Source of the DNA: CBINFS01 sp966250015
GTDB lineage: Bacteria > Bacteroidota > Rhodothermia > Rhodothermales > DASSAV01
Length of the DNA: 46,924 bases
Assembly (NCBI GenBank): GCA_966250015.1
Contig: CBINFS010000028.1
Location: 1 to 46,924 of the forward strand
Reading direction: 5' to 3'
This document shows positions 15,470 through 23,753 of the stretch, one piece after another. Under the pieces are notes generated by a model that searched no databases, was not told where the DNA came from, and saw only the letters and a program-made list of their open reading frames with translations. The stretch's first letter is position 1. Each line of letters begins with the position of its first letter. Both the position numbers and the translations under genes were made by a program.

Positions 15470-16920
15470 AGACGATCCCGTGCCCGGTTCGGACGGCGGC
15501 CGAAAAATGGCCGGACGCGTCGGCGCTCGTCGGCCCGCGTGGCTCGTTGACGTGGGGCGGCCTCGACAGGATTGTCTCGGCCGTTGCTGCAAGGCTTAAA
15601 CGGGAGGGTGTTACCGCCGGGTCACGCGTCGGCGAATACGTATCGGATCGGTACGATGCAGCGGCAATCCTCCCCGGTCTCCTTCGCTCAGGTGCGACTG
15701 CCTGCATGCTGAACACCCGCATCCCCGTGGAGGGCATCAAGGGCTTGCTGGCGCGCACCGAATGCCAGGTCGTAGTGACCGACAGGCCGATAGATTTCGG
15801 AGCGGGTGTAAGGGTGCTCGACGTGCGAGACCTGCTAGATCCCCTGGACGTAGAGAAGCCGGACGCTCCAGTTTTTCCGGTGGACCGCGAAGCCACCATT
15901 GTGTTCACTTCGGGCAGCACGGGGGAGCCGAAGGGTGCGATTCACTCGATGGGAAACCACTACTACAGCGCCCTGGGGTCGGGGCAGAACATTGCCTTGA
16001 GGGAGGGCGATCGGTGGCTGCTTTCGTTGCCGCTGTACCACGTCGGCGGCCTTTCGATCCTGTTCCGATGCTTTTTTGCCGGGGCTACGGTCGTGGTGCC
16101 CGATCCCTCCGAACCCGTCGAGGAGTTGCTGGAGCCTGACCGCATCACGCACGTTTCGATGGTCTCGACGCAGCTTCTGCGGCTGCTGCGAAGTGGCAAG
16201 CGGGCATTTGCCTCTCTCAAGGCCATATTGCTCGGCGGTAGCGCCATCGAGCCCGGACTGCTGGATGAAGCGGTTGCCCGGAGGCTGCCAGTCCATACGA
16301 GCTACGGCCTCACGGAAATGGCGTCGCAAGTCACGACCACGCCGCCGGGGGCTTCCCGTAAGCAGCTTGGGACGTCCGGACGGGTTCTGCCTTACCGGAA
16401 CCTGTCCGTCGCGCCTGACGGCGAGATCCTCGTGAAAGGCGAGACGCTATTCAAGGGGTACGTCGGCGTCGGGTTGCCCGTCGATGGGAACGGGTGGTTC
16501 CACACGGGCGACCTCGGATTCCTCGATCCCGAGGGTTACCTCGTCGTGACCGGACGGAAGGACAATCTTTTCATTTCAGGCGGCGAGAACATCCAGCCGG
16601 AAGAGATCGAGCGCCTGCTGGGAACCGTCGAGGGAGTAGGCCGGGCCGTGGTCGTTCCGGTGAAGGACGACGAGTTCGGCTGCCGGCCCGTTGCGTTCGT
16701 CGAAATGCGTTCTGAGGCGGACGCGGTGCCGCTGGAACTCGTCGAAAAAGTGAACGCCCGCCTTGCCGCCGTTTTGCCCCGCTACAAGCTGCCCGTCGCA
16801 TATTATCCGCTCTCCGATAGCGGAACGGATTTGGGGATTAAGGTCAACCGGTCGATACTGAAGGAAAGGGCGGAATCGCTGTACCGGAGCTCGCGTCCGA
16901 AGCGTCCAGCGGTGTCATGA
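15466..16920 (+). CDS. o-succinylbenzoate-CoA ligase MenE
   Basis: A 484-residue ANL-superfamily adenylate-forming enzyme that activates o-succinylbenzoate to its CoA thioester. Motifs: phosphate-binding TSGSTGEPKG (148-157), SYGLTEMASQ, the adenylate motif TGDLGF, hinge TGRKDNLFISGGENIQPEEIE, and the C-terminal lysine region DLGIKVNR. The substrate call rests mainly on place, as last gene of menH-B-A-C-E with ATGA overlap to menC. No intrinsic terminator follows; a small GC hairpin (16952-16967) lies before the acetyltransferase gene. Confidence 0.94.
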   Translation: MKTIPCPVRTAAEKWPDASALVGPRGSLTWGGLDRIVSAVAARLKREGVTAGSRVGEYVSDRYDAAAILPGLLRSGATACMLNTRIPVEGIKGLLARTECQVVVTDRPIDFGAGVRVLDVRDLLDPLDVEKPDAPVFPVDREATIVFTSGSTGEPKGAIHSMGNHYYSALGSGQNIALREGDRWLLSLPLYHVGGLSILFRCFFAGATVVVPDPSEPVEELLEPDRITHVSMVSTQLLRLLRSGKRAFASLKAILLGGSAIEPGLLDEAVARRLPVHTSYGLTEMASQVTTTPPGASRKQLGTSGRVLPYRNLSVAPDGEILVKGETLFKGYVGVGLPVDGNGWFHTGDLGFLDPEGYLVVTGRKDNLFISGGENIQPEEIERLLGTVEGVGRAVVVPVKDDEFGCRPVAFVEMRSEADAVPLELVEKVNARLAAVLPRYKLPVAYYPLSDSGTDLGIKVNRSILKERAESLYRSSRPKRPAVS

Positions 16921-17056
16921 ATTCCGGCCTTTAGTTTTAACGAAGCCGAAACAGGCGGAACTGCCTGAAGGATGCGTCGTGAACCCTCGCGAGATCGATC
17001 CGATCTTGATAAACGGACAGAATACAATTTGGAAGCGGTTCCGGGAGATAGACGAC

Positions 17057-17647
17057 ATGGAGACCACGGCACACGTAGTGAAGAGGGGTGAGCGAGTGCA
17101 TCTGACCCCGCTTCAGCTAAAAAACCTGTATAAACACTTCGAATGGAACAACGACCCCGAACTTAACCGGTTTGACAGCGAAATCCCCTTTGCCGAGGAG
17201 TCGCTCGGAGACTTCAAGGCTCGCTTCGAACAGATGGTGTACGATCCGAGTCCGACGTCGAGGGACTTCGAGATCCACACCAACGACGGGAAGATGATCG
17301 GGGTGGCTTACGTCGCCAACATCAGCGAGGCCAACCGGCATTGCCGGATCGGCGTCACGATCGGCGACCGGGATTACTGGCGGAAAGGGTACGGTGTGGA
17401 ATCGCTCGGGTTGCTGCTCGATTATTGCTTCAACGACCTCAAAATGCACCGCGTGTCGAGCGAGACGTTCGAGTACAACACAGCCTGGCGGAAGCTCGTC
17501 GAGCACGTGGGCTTTACGAAGGAAGGGACGGAGCGGGACTACCTGTTCCGGGAGGGGCGGTACTGGGACAACGAGATCTACGCGCTACTCGAGCATGAGT
17601 ACAGAGCCCTCGAAGAGCGGGCGGCAGCCGGAGGGGTTAAGGCGTAG
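17057..17647 (+). CDS. GNAT-family N-acetyltransferase (RimJ/RimL-like)
   Basis: A 196-residue GNAT acetyltransferase of the RimJ/RimL/SpeG-like group, which transfers acetyl from acetyl-CoA to an amine. It opens with RGERVHLTPL, as the group usually does. The acetyl-CoA loop is seen as YWRKGYGVES, followed by a Leu-rich helix, HRVSSETFEYN and the terminal KLVEHVGFTKEG. I chose the ATG at 17057 (GGGAG nine bases upstream) because the family match starts there. A GTG at 16979 with AAGGA would add 26 residues with less GC-rich, less coding-like codons and cannot be excluded. The acceptor is unknown. It converges with the phosphatase gene only 9 bp away. Confidence 0.85.
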   Translation: METTAHVVKRGERVHLTPLQLKNLYKHFEWNNDPELNRFDSEIPFAEESLGDFKARFEQMVYDPSPTSRDFEIHTNDGKMIGVAYVANISEANRHCRIGVTIGDRDYWRKGYGVESLGLLLDYCFNDLKMHRVSSETFEYNTAWRKLVEHVGFTKEGTERDYLFREGRYWDNEIYALLEHEYRALEERAAAGGVKA

Positions 17648-17656
17648 CGCTCGACG

Positions 17657-18769
17657 TCAGGCGTTTCGTTGCAGCCAGAAGACGAGGATGTCGTCATTGA
17701 ACTCGGGATGCTCGCTTCTTGAGAGCACGTTTTTGAGCATGGCGTGGATGGGATCGGGCTTGTCGAAGGCCTCGGCTGCCGTCGCCATCACCCCTTCCTC
17801 GCCCATCATCTCACCGGATTTGAGGCGCTGCTCCATCAGGCCGTCGGTGTAGGCAACGAGCGCACTGCCCGGGGGTAGGACGAACGTGTTGTCCTTGAAT
17901 TCCGCTTCGGCGTCCAGACCCAGGATGATGTCGCTGTAAGCCACGATCTCCGACTTTTCGGGTGTGACGAGCGCCGGCCGGCAGTGCCCGGCATTGGCGT
18001 AGGTAATCTCGTTGGTTTCGACGTCCCAGCGGATGAGCAGGAGCGAGGCAAACGTCTCCTCCATCACTTCGTCCTGCATGAGGACCTGGTTCACGCGTTT
18101 CATCAGCTCGGAAGGGGAGATCGAGCTGCGAAGCATCGCGTGCAGCGTACCGCGAACGTAGCTGAGGAAGCTGAAGGCGTAAAACTTTGCCTGGATCCCT
18201 TTCCCCATCACGTCACCGATGGTAAAGAAGTAGACGCCCGGCAGCGCCTCGGTCCAGTCGAAGAGGTCGCCGCCGCCGTGTTCGCGCGGGTTGTTGTAAA
18301 AGTAGATGTTGTAGCCGGGGACCTCGGGCATCTTCTTCGGCATGAGCCGCTGGGAGAAGTCGTACCCGATGCGGGCGTCGAGCTGCGTCTGGAAGAGCCT
18401 GGTCCGTTCGAGCAGGCGTTCGATGCGTGAGAGGAGCTGTTCGATGTCGAACGGCTTGGTGATGTAGTCGTCCACGCCCGTCCGCATACCTTTCAGGCGG
18501 CTCTGCTCGTCCGCCTTTGCGGTGAGGAAGATAAAGGGAACGGCGCGGGTGTCTTTCTGTGCATTCAGCTTTGACTGGAGGGCAAACCCGTCCATTTTCG
18601 GCATCATGATGTCCGAAATGATCAGGTCAGGTATTTCTTCACCGATGCGTTCGAGCGCTTCCTCGCCGTTGGCAGCCGTTCTGACGCGGTACTGTTTGCT
18701 GAGGCGATATTCGAGTAGTCTCCTCAGCGTATGCTCATCTTCAACAACCAGTATCGAATATTTTTCCAT
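17657..18769 (-). CDS. Receiver-PP2C (RsbU/SpoIIE-type) phosphatase
   Basis: A 370-residue two-part protein. The N-terminal receiver domain (1-120) has acidic Glu10-Asp11, phosphoacceptor Asp53, Thr83 and Lys105. The C-terminal SpoIIE-type PP2C domain (about 145-368) has GGGDLFDW, IGDVMGKG, YANAGHCRP, AYTDGLME and FNDDILVF. Phosphorylation of the receiver is expected to switch on dephosphorylation of a STAS-domain antagonist. That substrate is probably the product of 19317-19655, two genes upstream in the same operon. No sensor kinase adjoins, so its input is unknown. Confidence 0.92.
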   Translation of the reverse strand: MEKYSILVVEDEHTLRRLLEYRLSKQYRVRTAANGEEALERIGEEIPDLIISDIMMPKMDGFALQSKLNAQKDTRAVPFIFLTAKADEQSRLKGMRTGVDDYITKPFDIEQLLSRIERLLERTRLFQTQLDARIGYDFSQRLMPKKMPEVPGYNIYFYNNPREHGGGDLFDWTEALPGVYFFTIGDVMGKGIQAKFYAFSFLSYVRGTLHAMLRSSISPSELMKRVNQVLMQDEVMEETFASLLLIRWDVETNEITYANAGHCRPALVTPEKSEIVAYSDIILGLDAEAEFKDNTFVLPPGSALVAYTDGLMEQRLKSGEMMGEEGVMATAAEAFDKPDPIHAMLKNVLSRSEHPEFNDDILVFWLQRNA

Positions 18770-18811
18770 TTTTATTCGCCGTCATGAACGGATGGGGGCT
18801 GGCCGGGAGAT

Positions 18812-19306
18812 CTAAAACGGAATACTCATCCACGGGTCTTTGTTGACGGTAACCACGAACTCCAGCCGGTGGCGGCTGTGATCGATCTGCTCGTAATCGA
18901 GTACGTCGGTGCACGACTTGATCATGAGCAGGCCCATACCACGTTCCGGAAAGGCGTTGAGTACTTCCTGACGGGCGGTCAGCTGCGCGTCCAGATCGAA
19001 CCCGTTGGAGTTGTCTTCGATCACACACCGAACGCTTTTGCCGTTGGGTAAGATCTCCACGGAGATTTCGGGCGTACGCCCATTGAATTCCGCATGCTGG
19101 ACGAGGTTGGCAAGCCATTCATGGACGGCCAGCTTCGTCCGGTAAAGGATTTGATCGTCGATGGTGTGGTTGAACGAATCGCTGTTTTCCCACGCGTCAA
19201 AGAGAGCGTGTACCCTATCGATGATCGAATTGAGATCCCTGAAGCGATGCTTGCCGAACGTCTTTTCTGGTAATACCCGCATTCGGAGAATATCCTGCGC
19301 ACACAT
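18812..19306 (-). CDS. RsbW-like anti-sigma serine kinase (HATPase)
   Basis: A 164-residue GHKL ATPase of the RsbW/SpoIIAB type, which phosphorylates a STAS partner on serine and binds a sigma factor or other target. Motifs: N-box VHEWLANLVQHAEF (Glu63, Asn67), G1 IEDNSNGFD and lid/G2 region ERGMGLLMIK. I chose the ATG at 19306 because GTGAGG lies 8 bases upstream, overlapping the stop of the STAS gene. An ATG at 19333 would overlap that gene by 17 bp. It is followed after 42 bp by the phosphatase gene. No sigma factor gene is in the window. Confidence 0.88.
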   Translation of the reverse strand: MCAQDILRMRVLPEKTFGKHRFRDLNSIIDRVHALFDAWENSDSFNHTIDDQILYRTKLAVHEWLANLVQHAEFNGRTPEISVEILPNGKSVRCVIEDNSNGFDLDAQLTARQEVLNAFPERGMGLLMIKSCTDVLDYEQIDHSRHRLEFVVTVNKDPWMSIPF

Positions 19307-19316
19307 TGACACGACC

Positions 19317-19655
19317 TCACGCGAGGGATTCACGGGCTGCCTCCACCGTGGGGAACTGGCGAAAAACCTTGTAGGTGCGCGTCAGTTGTACAACAACCTG
19401 GACAGGCCGCGATACTGCGGCAAAGACCACCTGACCGTTCAGGGGCGATACCTGACGGTAGAGCGAGAATATCGACCCGAGCCCGGTGGAGTCCAGAATC
19501 CCGGTTTCCGAGAAGTCCAGAACGAAGTTCATGGCGCCTGAGCGCACCTGTTCCTGGCAGATGGTTTTGAATTCAGCCGCGTTGCGGAAGTCGAGTGCCT
19601 TTCCAATGCGAACGACTACCGTTTCCTGTGTCTGGGGTTCTATCGTGAAGCTCAT
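19317..19655 (-). CDS. STAS-domain anti-anti-sigma factor
   Basis: A 112-residue single STAS domain, like SpoIIAA/RsbV. The phosphorylation site is seen as ILDSTGLGSI with Ser56 after Asp55. When dephosphorylated such proteins bind the RsbW-like kinase and release its target. It is the first gene of the module STAS-kinase-phosphatase, all on the minus strand and closely spaced, so the three likely form one partner-switching circuit. Confidence 0.92.
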   Translation of the reverse strand: MSFTIEPQTQETVVVRIGKALDFRNAAEFKTICQEQVRSGAMNFVLDFSETGILDSTGLGSIFSLYRQVSPLNGQVVFAAVSRPVQVVVQLTRTYKVFRQFPTVEAARESLA

Positions 19656-19957
19656 AAACGATTCTGCCCGATATTTGGGTTGTTCAACACGTTCTCGCCG
19701 TGTAGTATCGACTGGGAATGAACGAACTATAGTTTCAATTTTGATACCAGAACCGGCCTTGAAATTTGTCTTCCGGCATCTTCGGCGTGTTGGACGTCAA
19801 ATAACGGTCTCTCCTGTATATATTGTGACCAGCTTGTAACGTAACCTGATAACCTACGGGATCGAACCAAAATAATAAAGAGGCGCCGGGAGGTTGATGG
19901 CCGCCGTTTGCCCCGGTAAGAACGTCATTCTGAAAATAAGACTAAATACAATTCGTA
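19656..19957. other. Divergent intergenic region
   Basis: A 302-bp AT-richer spacer between the STAS gene (minus) and the B3/B4 gene (plus). It must carry promoters for both directions, but I find no match good enough to place one. No gene or strong hairpin is seen. Confidence 0.4.
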
Positions 19958-20656
19958 ATGATCGTTTTCCAGAATCACCTGATCGAGCAGCAAACCATCC
20001 TGGGAATCGTCGTGGCCGAAGGGATCCGTATGGACGCCGCTCCACCGGGATTCGAAGAAGACCTCGGAAATTTGATCGCCGAAAGGGGGAAGCCGCTTTC
20101 GGAAGAAGAAGAGGTGAAAAGAGGCGCCGTACGAGACATGCTTCGGAACGGACGCTTTCGTCCTACCGGGCGGAGCAAGCCGGCGAGTGAATACCTGCTC
20201 CGCTCGGCGGGTGAAGGGGTTGACGCTTTTCCCCGGATCAATGCCGCGGTGGACGTCTGCAACTTCATCAGCCTCAAGCACCTGCTGCCGGTATCAATCT
20301 GGGACCTCGATCTGGCCGGTTCAGACGTGTTTGAGTTCAGGCTCGGGCGGGAGGGCGAGGCGTACGTCTTCAATGCAGGGGGGCAGGTCATCGAGCTGGA
20401 GGATCTGATCGTCGGATGCCGGCTCTCCCATGGAGAGAGCATTCCGATCGTGACGCCGGTGAAAGACAGCCTGGCCACAAAAACCGTCGACGCGACCACC
20501 CGGGTGGCCGGAGCCGTCTACGCCCCGTTGGGTGTGTGCCCCGTGGATAGGATCGAAGCGGTCTGTCGCGAGTTTGCCGGGTTACTCGAAGCCTGCGGTG
20601 AAGGGGCGCACGTCAGATCCGGCGTCGTACCACCGGGTGAGACGTGCCGGATTTAG
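19958..20656 (+). CDS. B3/B4 (tRNA-binding/editing-like) domain protein
   Basis: A 232-residue protein with a B3/B4 domain, the fold of the phenylalanyl-tRNA synthetase beta-subunit editing module, found alone in the COG3382 group. Recognisable parts are FRPTGRSKPASEYLL, INAAVDVCNFISL, PVSIWDLDL, AYVFNAGGQVIE and TPVKDSLATKTVDATTR. Stand-alone members are suggested to recognise aminoacyl-tRNA or amino-acid-like ligands, but the function is not established. The ATG at 19958 has no clear ribosome site. The next gene (lptC) follows after 78 bp, which may be incidental. Confidence 0.8.
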   Translation: MIVFQNHLIEQQTILGIVVAEGIRMDAAPPGFEEDLGNLIAERGKPLSEEEEVKRGAVRDMLRNGRFRPTGRSKPASEYLLRSAGEGVDAFPRINAAVDVCNFISLKHLLPVSIWDLDLAGSDVFEFRLGREGEAYVFNAGGQVIELEDLIVGCRLSHGESIPIVTPVKDSLATKTVDATTRVAGAVYAPLGVCPVDRIEAVCREFAGLLEACGEGAHVRSGVVPPGETCRI

Positions 20657-20734
20657 ATTGTGTGCAGACAAAACAGACGGGGCTCACGTCCGTTGGAGTA
20701 TGAACCGGAGCGCGGTGAATTGAATCGGCGGTAG

Positions 20735-21310
20735 ATGACGAGAATCGGGACGCATATTCTCCTGCTGGGTTTGCTACCGGTGCTGACGGCGCCGGGGTGT
20801 TTCGAGCGGACGGCCACGCCGCCTTCGATGGCTGACGTCCGGAGCGAACGTGAGCCCGTTAACGAGAGCTGGGGGGCGTACCTGGACATCAGCGAAGACG
20901 GCCGCCCGCGCGCCCGGATTACGGCCGACTACATGGCCCGGTTCGAATCGGGGGACAGCACGTATACCGAGCTGCACGGCGCACCCGACTCCGGAAGGCA
21001 GGTGATCGTACACATCTTCGACGCGCAGGGAGATTCTTCAGCCACGATAACGACCGACCGGTTGACGCAGTACAAGGACAACGAGCGGTTTGAAGCGCGG
21101 GGCAACGTACGCGTCGATACGCCGGACAACGGCCACATCGAAACCGAGCACCTGATCTGGCTCGAGGCAGACCGGAAGGTGCTCACGTCCGATTTCGTGC
21201 GGATCACGACCCCCAACGAGCAATTGCAGGGCTTCGACCTGGAAGCGGTCGAGGACCTCAGCTCGTTCACCCTGAAACGGCCGACTGGGAAGGTCACGGT
21301 GAGAGAATGA
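20735..21310 (+). CDS. LPS export periplasmic protein LptC
   Basis: A 191-residue predicted lipoprotein or membrane-anchored protein. The N-terminal hydrophobic segment ends in TAPGC (Cys22), a weak lipobox. The rest is the beta-jellyroll LptC domain, with SWGAYLDISEDGRPRARITAD, FDAQGDSSATITTDRL, RGNVRVDTPDNGHIETEHLIW and LTSDFVRITT. LptC links the inner-membrane transporter LptBFG to the periplasmic bridge that carries lipopolysaccharide. The stop overlaps the start of the OstA-like gene (ATGA), and lptB follows, which supports the call. The inner-membrane lptF and lptG genes are not in the window. Confidence 0.88.
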   Translation: MTRIGTHILLLGLLPVLTAPGCFERTATPPSMADVRSEREPVNESWGAYLDISEDGRPRARITADYMARFESGDSTYTELHGAPDSGRQVIVHIFDAQGDSSATITTDRLTQYKDNERFEARGNVRVDTPDNGHIETEHLIWLEADRKVLTSDFVRITTPNEQLQGFDLEAVEDLSSFTLKRPTGKVTVRE

Positions 21311-22896
21311 TGGTTCAACTCCATTCGAACCGAAGACCCCATCGGCCGGGCAAACGCTATTACCGGTGCACGGCGGACCGTTTCGCTCCGCCGAAACCTG
21401 TCCTCCTGGTTCTGGCCTTCGTAGTGCTCACCGGTTGGCTTCCGGCACGCGCACAGGATACAACGCAGACCGACACGGTAAAGGTGCGGCTGGTCGAGAT
21501 CCTCAACGCAGATCTCCTCACGCGGTCCATCGAAAACGGGGAGGAGGTCCGAAGCCTCAGCGGTAACGTGCGGCTTCGCCAGGATAGCACGGACCTGTGG
21601 GCCGACAGGGCCACGCAGTACGTCGCACGCGAAGAGATTCACTTCGAGGGTAACGTCCAGATCATCGATAAGGGGGATTCCCTTTCGAGCGCCCGGATCC
21701 GATACGACAGCCGGAACAAGGTCGGGTACGCCGAAGGGGACTTGCGGCTGGCCGACGGCGAGGTCGAGGTGTTTGCCCCCTCGGGCACCTATTTCGTCGA
21801 TGAAAAGCGGTCACGGTTCGACGAAGGGGTGCGGCTCGTCGACAGCACGGCCGTGCTCACCAGCCGCGCAGGCGAGTACTTCTCGGATGAAAAGCGGGCA
21901 GAGTTTTACGAGGACGTCCTGCTCGTCGAGGAACGCACGACGCTTTCCGCGGATTCGGTGACGTACTACCGCGACACCGAGGTTTCACTGGCTCGCGGCA
22001 ACGTGTTCATCCATCGCATCGGAGGCCAGGATTCCGAGTCGCCGCCCGACTCGCTAGTCCGGACCCTTCTCTTCGGCCACGAGGCGTACAACGACAACCG
22101 GCAGTCGTACAGCAAGATTACCGGCAACCCGTTGCTCGTGCAGCTCAGGGAGGATTCAACGACGGCCGAGGTCGATACGCTCGTCGTCCGGGCGGACGTG
22201 CTCGAGGCTTCGAGGGTCGATTCGCTCGAAAGACTGATCGCGGTGGGTTCCGTACAGGCCTGGCAGAAGGAATTTGCCGCCCGGGCGGACTCGCTCGTGG
22301 TGGACCGGATCACCCTGCCCGACAGCACAGAGAAAGAAGACGTGCGGCTCTTTCGGAATCCGATTGCGTGGTTCAAGGAATCACAGGTGACGGGGGACAC
22401 TCTGTTTTACCGGACGACGCCCGGGGGCGCCGATTCGCTGTTCGCCTTTCCGAATGCCTTCGTCGCCCGATACGACTCGGCGCTGGCGCGCATACACCAG
22501 ATCAAAGGCCGAACGCTGGTAGGCACCCTACGGGACGATACGCTCCGCACGATGGAGGTGGGGCCCAATGCCGAGCTGATCTACTACCTGACCAACAAAG
22601 AGGACCAGGCTGACGGGGCCGTGCGGACGTCGGCCGATCGGATCGTTTTTTACTTCAACGGAGGCGAGCTCACGCGGACGAGCGTCCTCGGGCGAACCGA
22701 GGGCACCTACTATCCGGAAGACCTCATTCCGGATCAATTTGAGCTCACGGGTTTTTTATGGGTGCCCGAAAACCGGCCCACACGAGAGGGTTTACTCGAC
22801 GACGAACGGGTGCGGGAAAGGCTTCGACCTCCACCCGAGACTTCTCCCACCGAGCCCCTCGTCTCCACTGGAGCCAATACGACCACGATGCCGTGA
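21307..22896 (+). CDS. Long OstA/LptA-like LPS transport protein
   Basis: A 529-residue exported protein. A basic N-terminus is followed by a hydrophobic stretch (about 31-44) and a signal-peptidase-like LPARAQD. The mature part is repeated OstA/LptA-type beta-structure: LSGNVRLRQDSTDLWADRATQY, EGNVQIIDKGDSLSSARIRYD, RLADGEVEVFAPSGTY and ARGNVFIH, with many xxGNVxI units. It is about three times the length of E. coli LptA (185 aa), as often in Bacteroidota-like lineages. It lies between lptC (4-bp overlap) and lptB, so a role as periplasmic LPS bridge is likely. The Pro/Thr-rich tail (about 500-529) is low-complexity. Confidence 0.85.
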   Translation: MMVQLHSNRRPHRPGKRYYRCTADRFAPPKPVLLVLAFVVLTGWLPARAQDTTQTDTVKVRLVEILNADLLTRSIENGEEVRSLSGNVRLRQDSTDLWADRATQYVAREEIHFEGNVQIIDKGDSLSSARIRYDSRNKVGYAEGDLRLADGEVEVFAPSGTYFVDEKRSRFDEGVRLVDSTAVLTSRAGEYFSDEKRAEFYEDVLLVEERTTLSADSVTYYRDTEVSLARGNVFIHRIGGQDSESPPDSLVRTLLFGHEAYNDNRQSYSKITGNPLLVQLREDSTTAEVDTLVVRADVLEASRVDSLERLIAVGSVQAWQKEFAARADSLVVDRITLPDSTEKEDVRLFRNPIAWFKESQVTGDTLFYRTTPGGADSLFAFPNAFVARYDSALARIHQIKGRTLVGTLRDDTLRTMEVGPNAELIYYLTNKEDQADGAVRTSADRIVFYFNGGELTRTSVLGRTEGTYYPEDLIPDQFELTGFLWVPENRPTREGLLDDERVRERLRPPPETSPTEPLVSTGANTTTMP

Positions 22897-22915
22897 ATCG
22901 ATCTGCGGCCGCCTT

Positions 22916-23677
22916 ATGAAGAACCTACCGGATGAGGAAACCAACCTGACGCTCCGTGCGGAAGGGCTCACGAAGCGCTACAAAAAGCGCCCGGTGGTCC
23001 ATAACGTCGACATCAGCGTCGATCGCGGCGAGATCGTCGGGCTGCTCGGTCCGAACGGCGCAGGCAAGACGACGACGTTCTACATGATCGTGGGCATGGT
23101 CAAACCCGATGCAGGCCGCATTTTTCTCGGCTCCGAGGACATCACGCACTTACCGATGTACCGGCGCGCCCGACGCGGTATCGGGTACCTCTCGCAGGAG
23201 GCTTCGATCTTCAGGCATCTCAGCGTCGAGGACAACCTGCACGCGATCCTGCAATTTCAGAACATTTCGCGGGCGGAGCGTCACGAACGGGTCGAGTCGT
23301 TGCTCAACGAGTTTGGCCTGAAAACCGTCAGGAAGTCGAAGGGCTACATGCTGTCGGGCGGGGAGCGCCGGCGCACCGAGATCGCGCGAGCCCTCGCCAC
23401 CCGGCCAAACTTCCTCCTGCTCGACGAGCCGTTTGCGGGGGTGGATCCGATTGCCGTCGAAGACATCCAGGACATCGTCGCCGGGTTGAAGGATAAGGGC
23501 ATCGGCGTGCTCATCACCGATCACAACGTACACGAGACGCTGGCGATCACCGATCGGGCGTATCTATTGTACGAGGGGGACATCTTCACGCAGGGGACGG
23601 CAGAAGCCCTCGCTTCCGACCCCGAGGTGCGCAACCGATACCTGGGTGAAAAGTTTACCCTCGAACGGTATCGGTGA
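22916..23677 (+). CDS. LPS export ABC transporter ATP-binding protein LptB
   Basis: A 253-residue ABC ATPase that powers lipopolysaccharide extraction with LptFG. Walker A GPNGAGKTT (45-53), Q-loop (YLSQEASIF), signature LSGGERRR, Walker B FLLLDEPFAGVD and H-loop ITDHNV are intact. EASIFRHLSVEDN and LSGGERRRTEIARALA are LptB hallmarks. The ATG at 22916 is 19 bp after the previous stop. The same frame is open back into the OstA-like gene but is not coding there. It completes the lptC-ostA-lptB cluster. Confidence 0.95.
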   Translation: MKNLPDEETNLTLRAEGLTKRYKKRPVVHNVDISVDRGEIVGLLGPNGAGKTTTFYMIVGMVKPDAGRIFLGSEDITHLPMYRRARRGIGYLSQEASIFRHLSVEDNLHAILQFQNISRAERHERVESLLNEFGLKTVRKSKGYMLSGGERRRTEIARALATRPNFLLLDEPFAGVDPIAVEDIQDIVAGLKDKGIGVLITDHNVHETLAITDRAYLLYEGDIFTQGTAEALASDPEVRNRYLGEKFTLERYR

Positions 23678-23753
23678 ACCTTTCCGATTTGTAGGTATTT
23701 CAGGCTAGCTGTTTCCATTTTTTCGAAGCAAACCAATTCCGGAGTAGAAGAAC

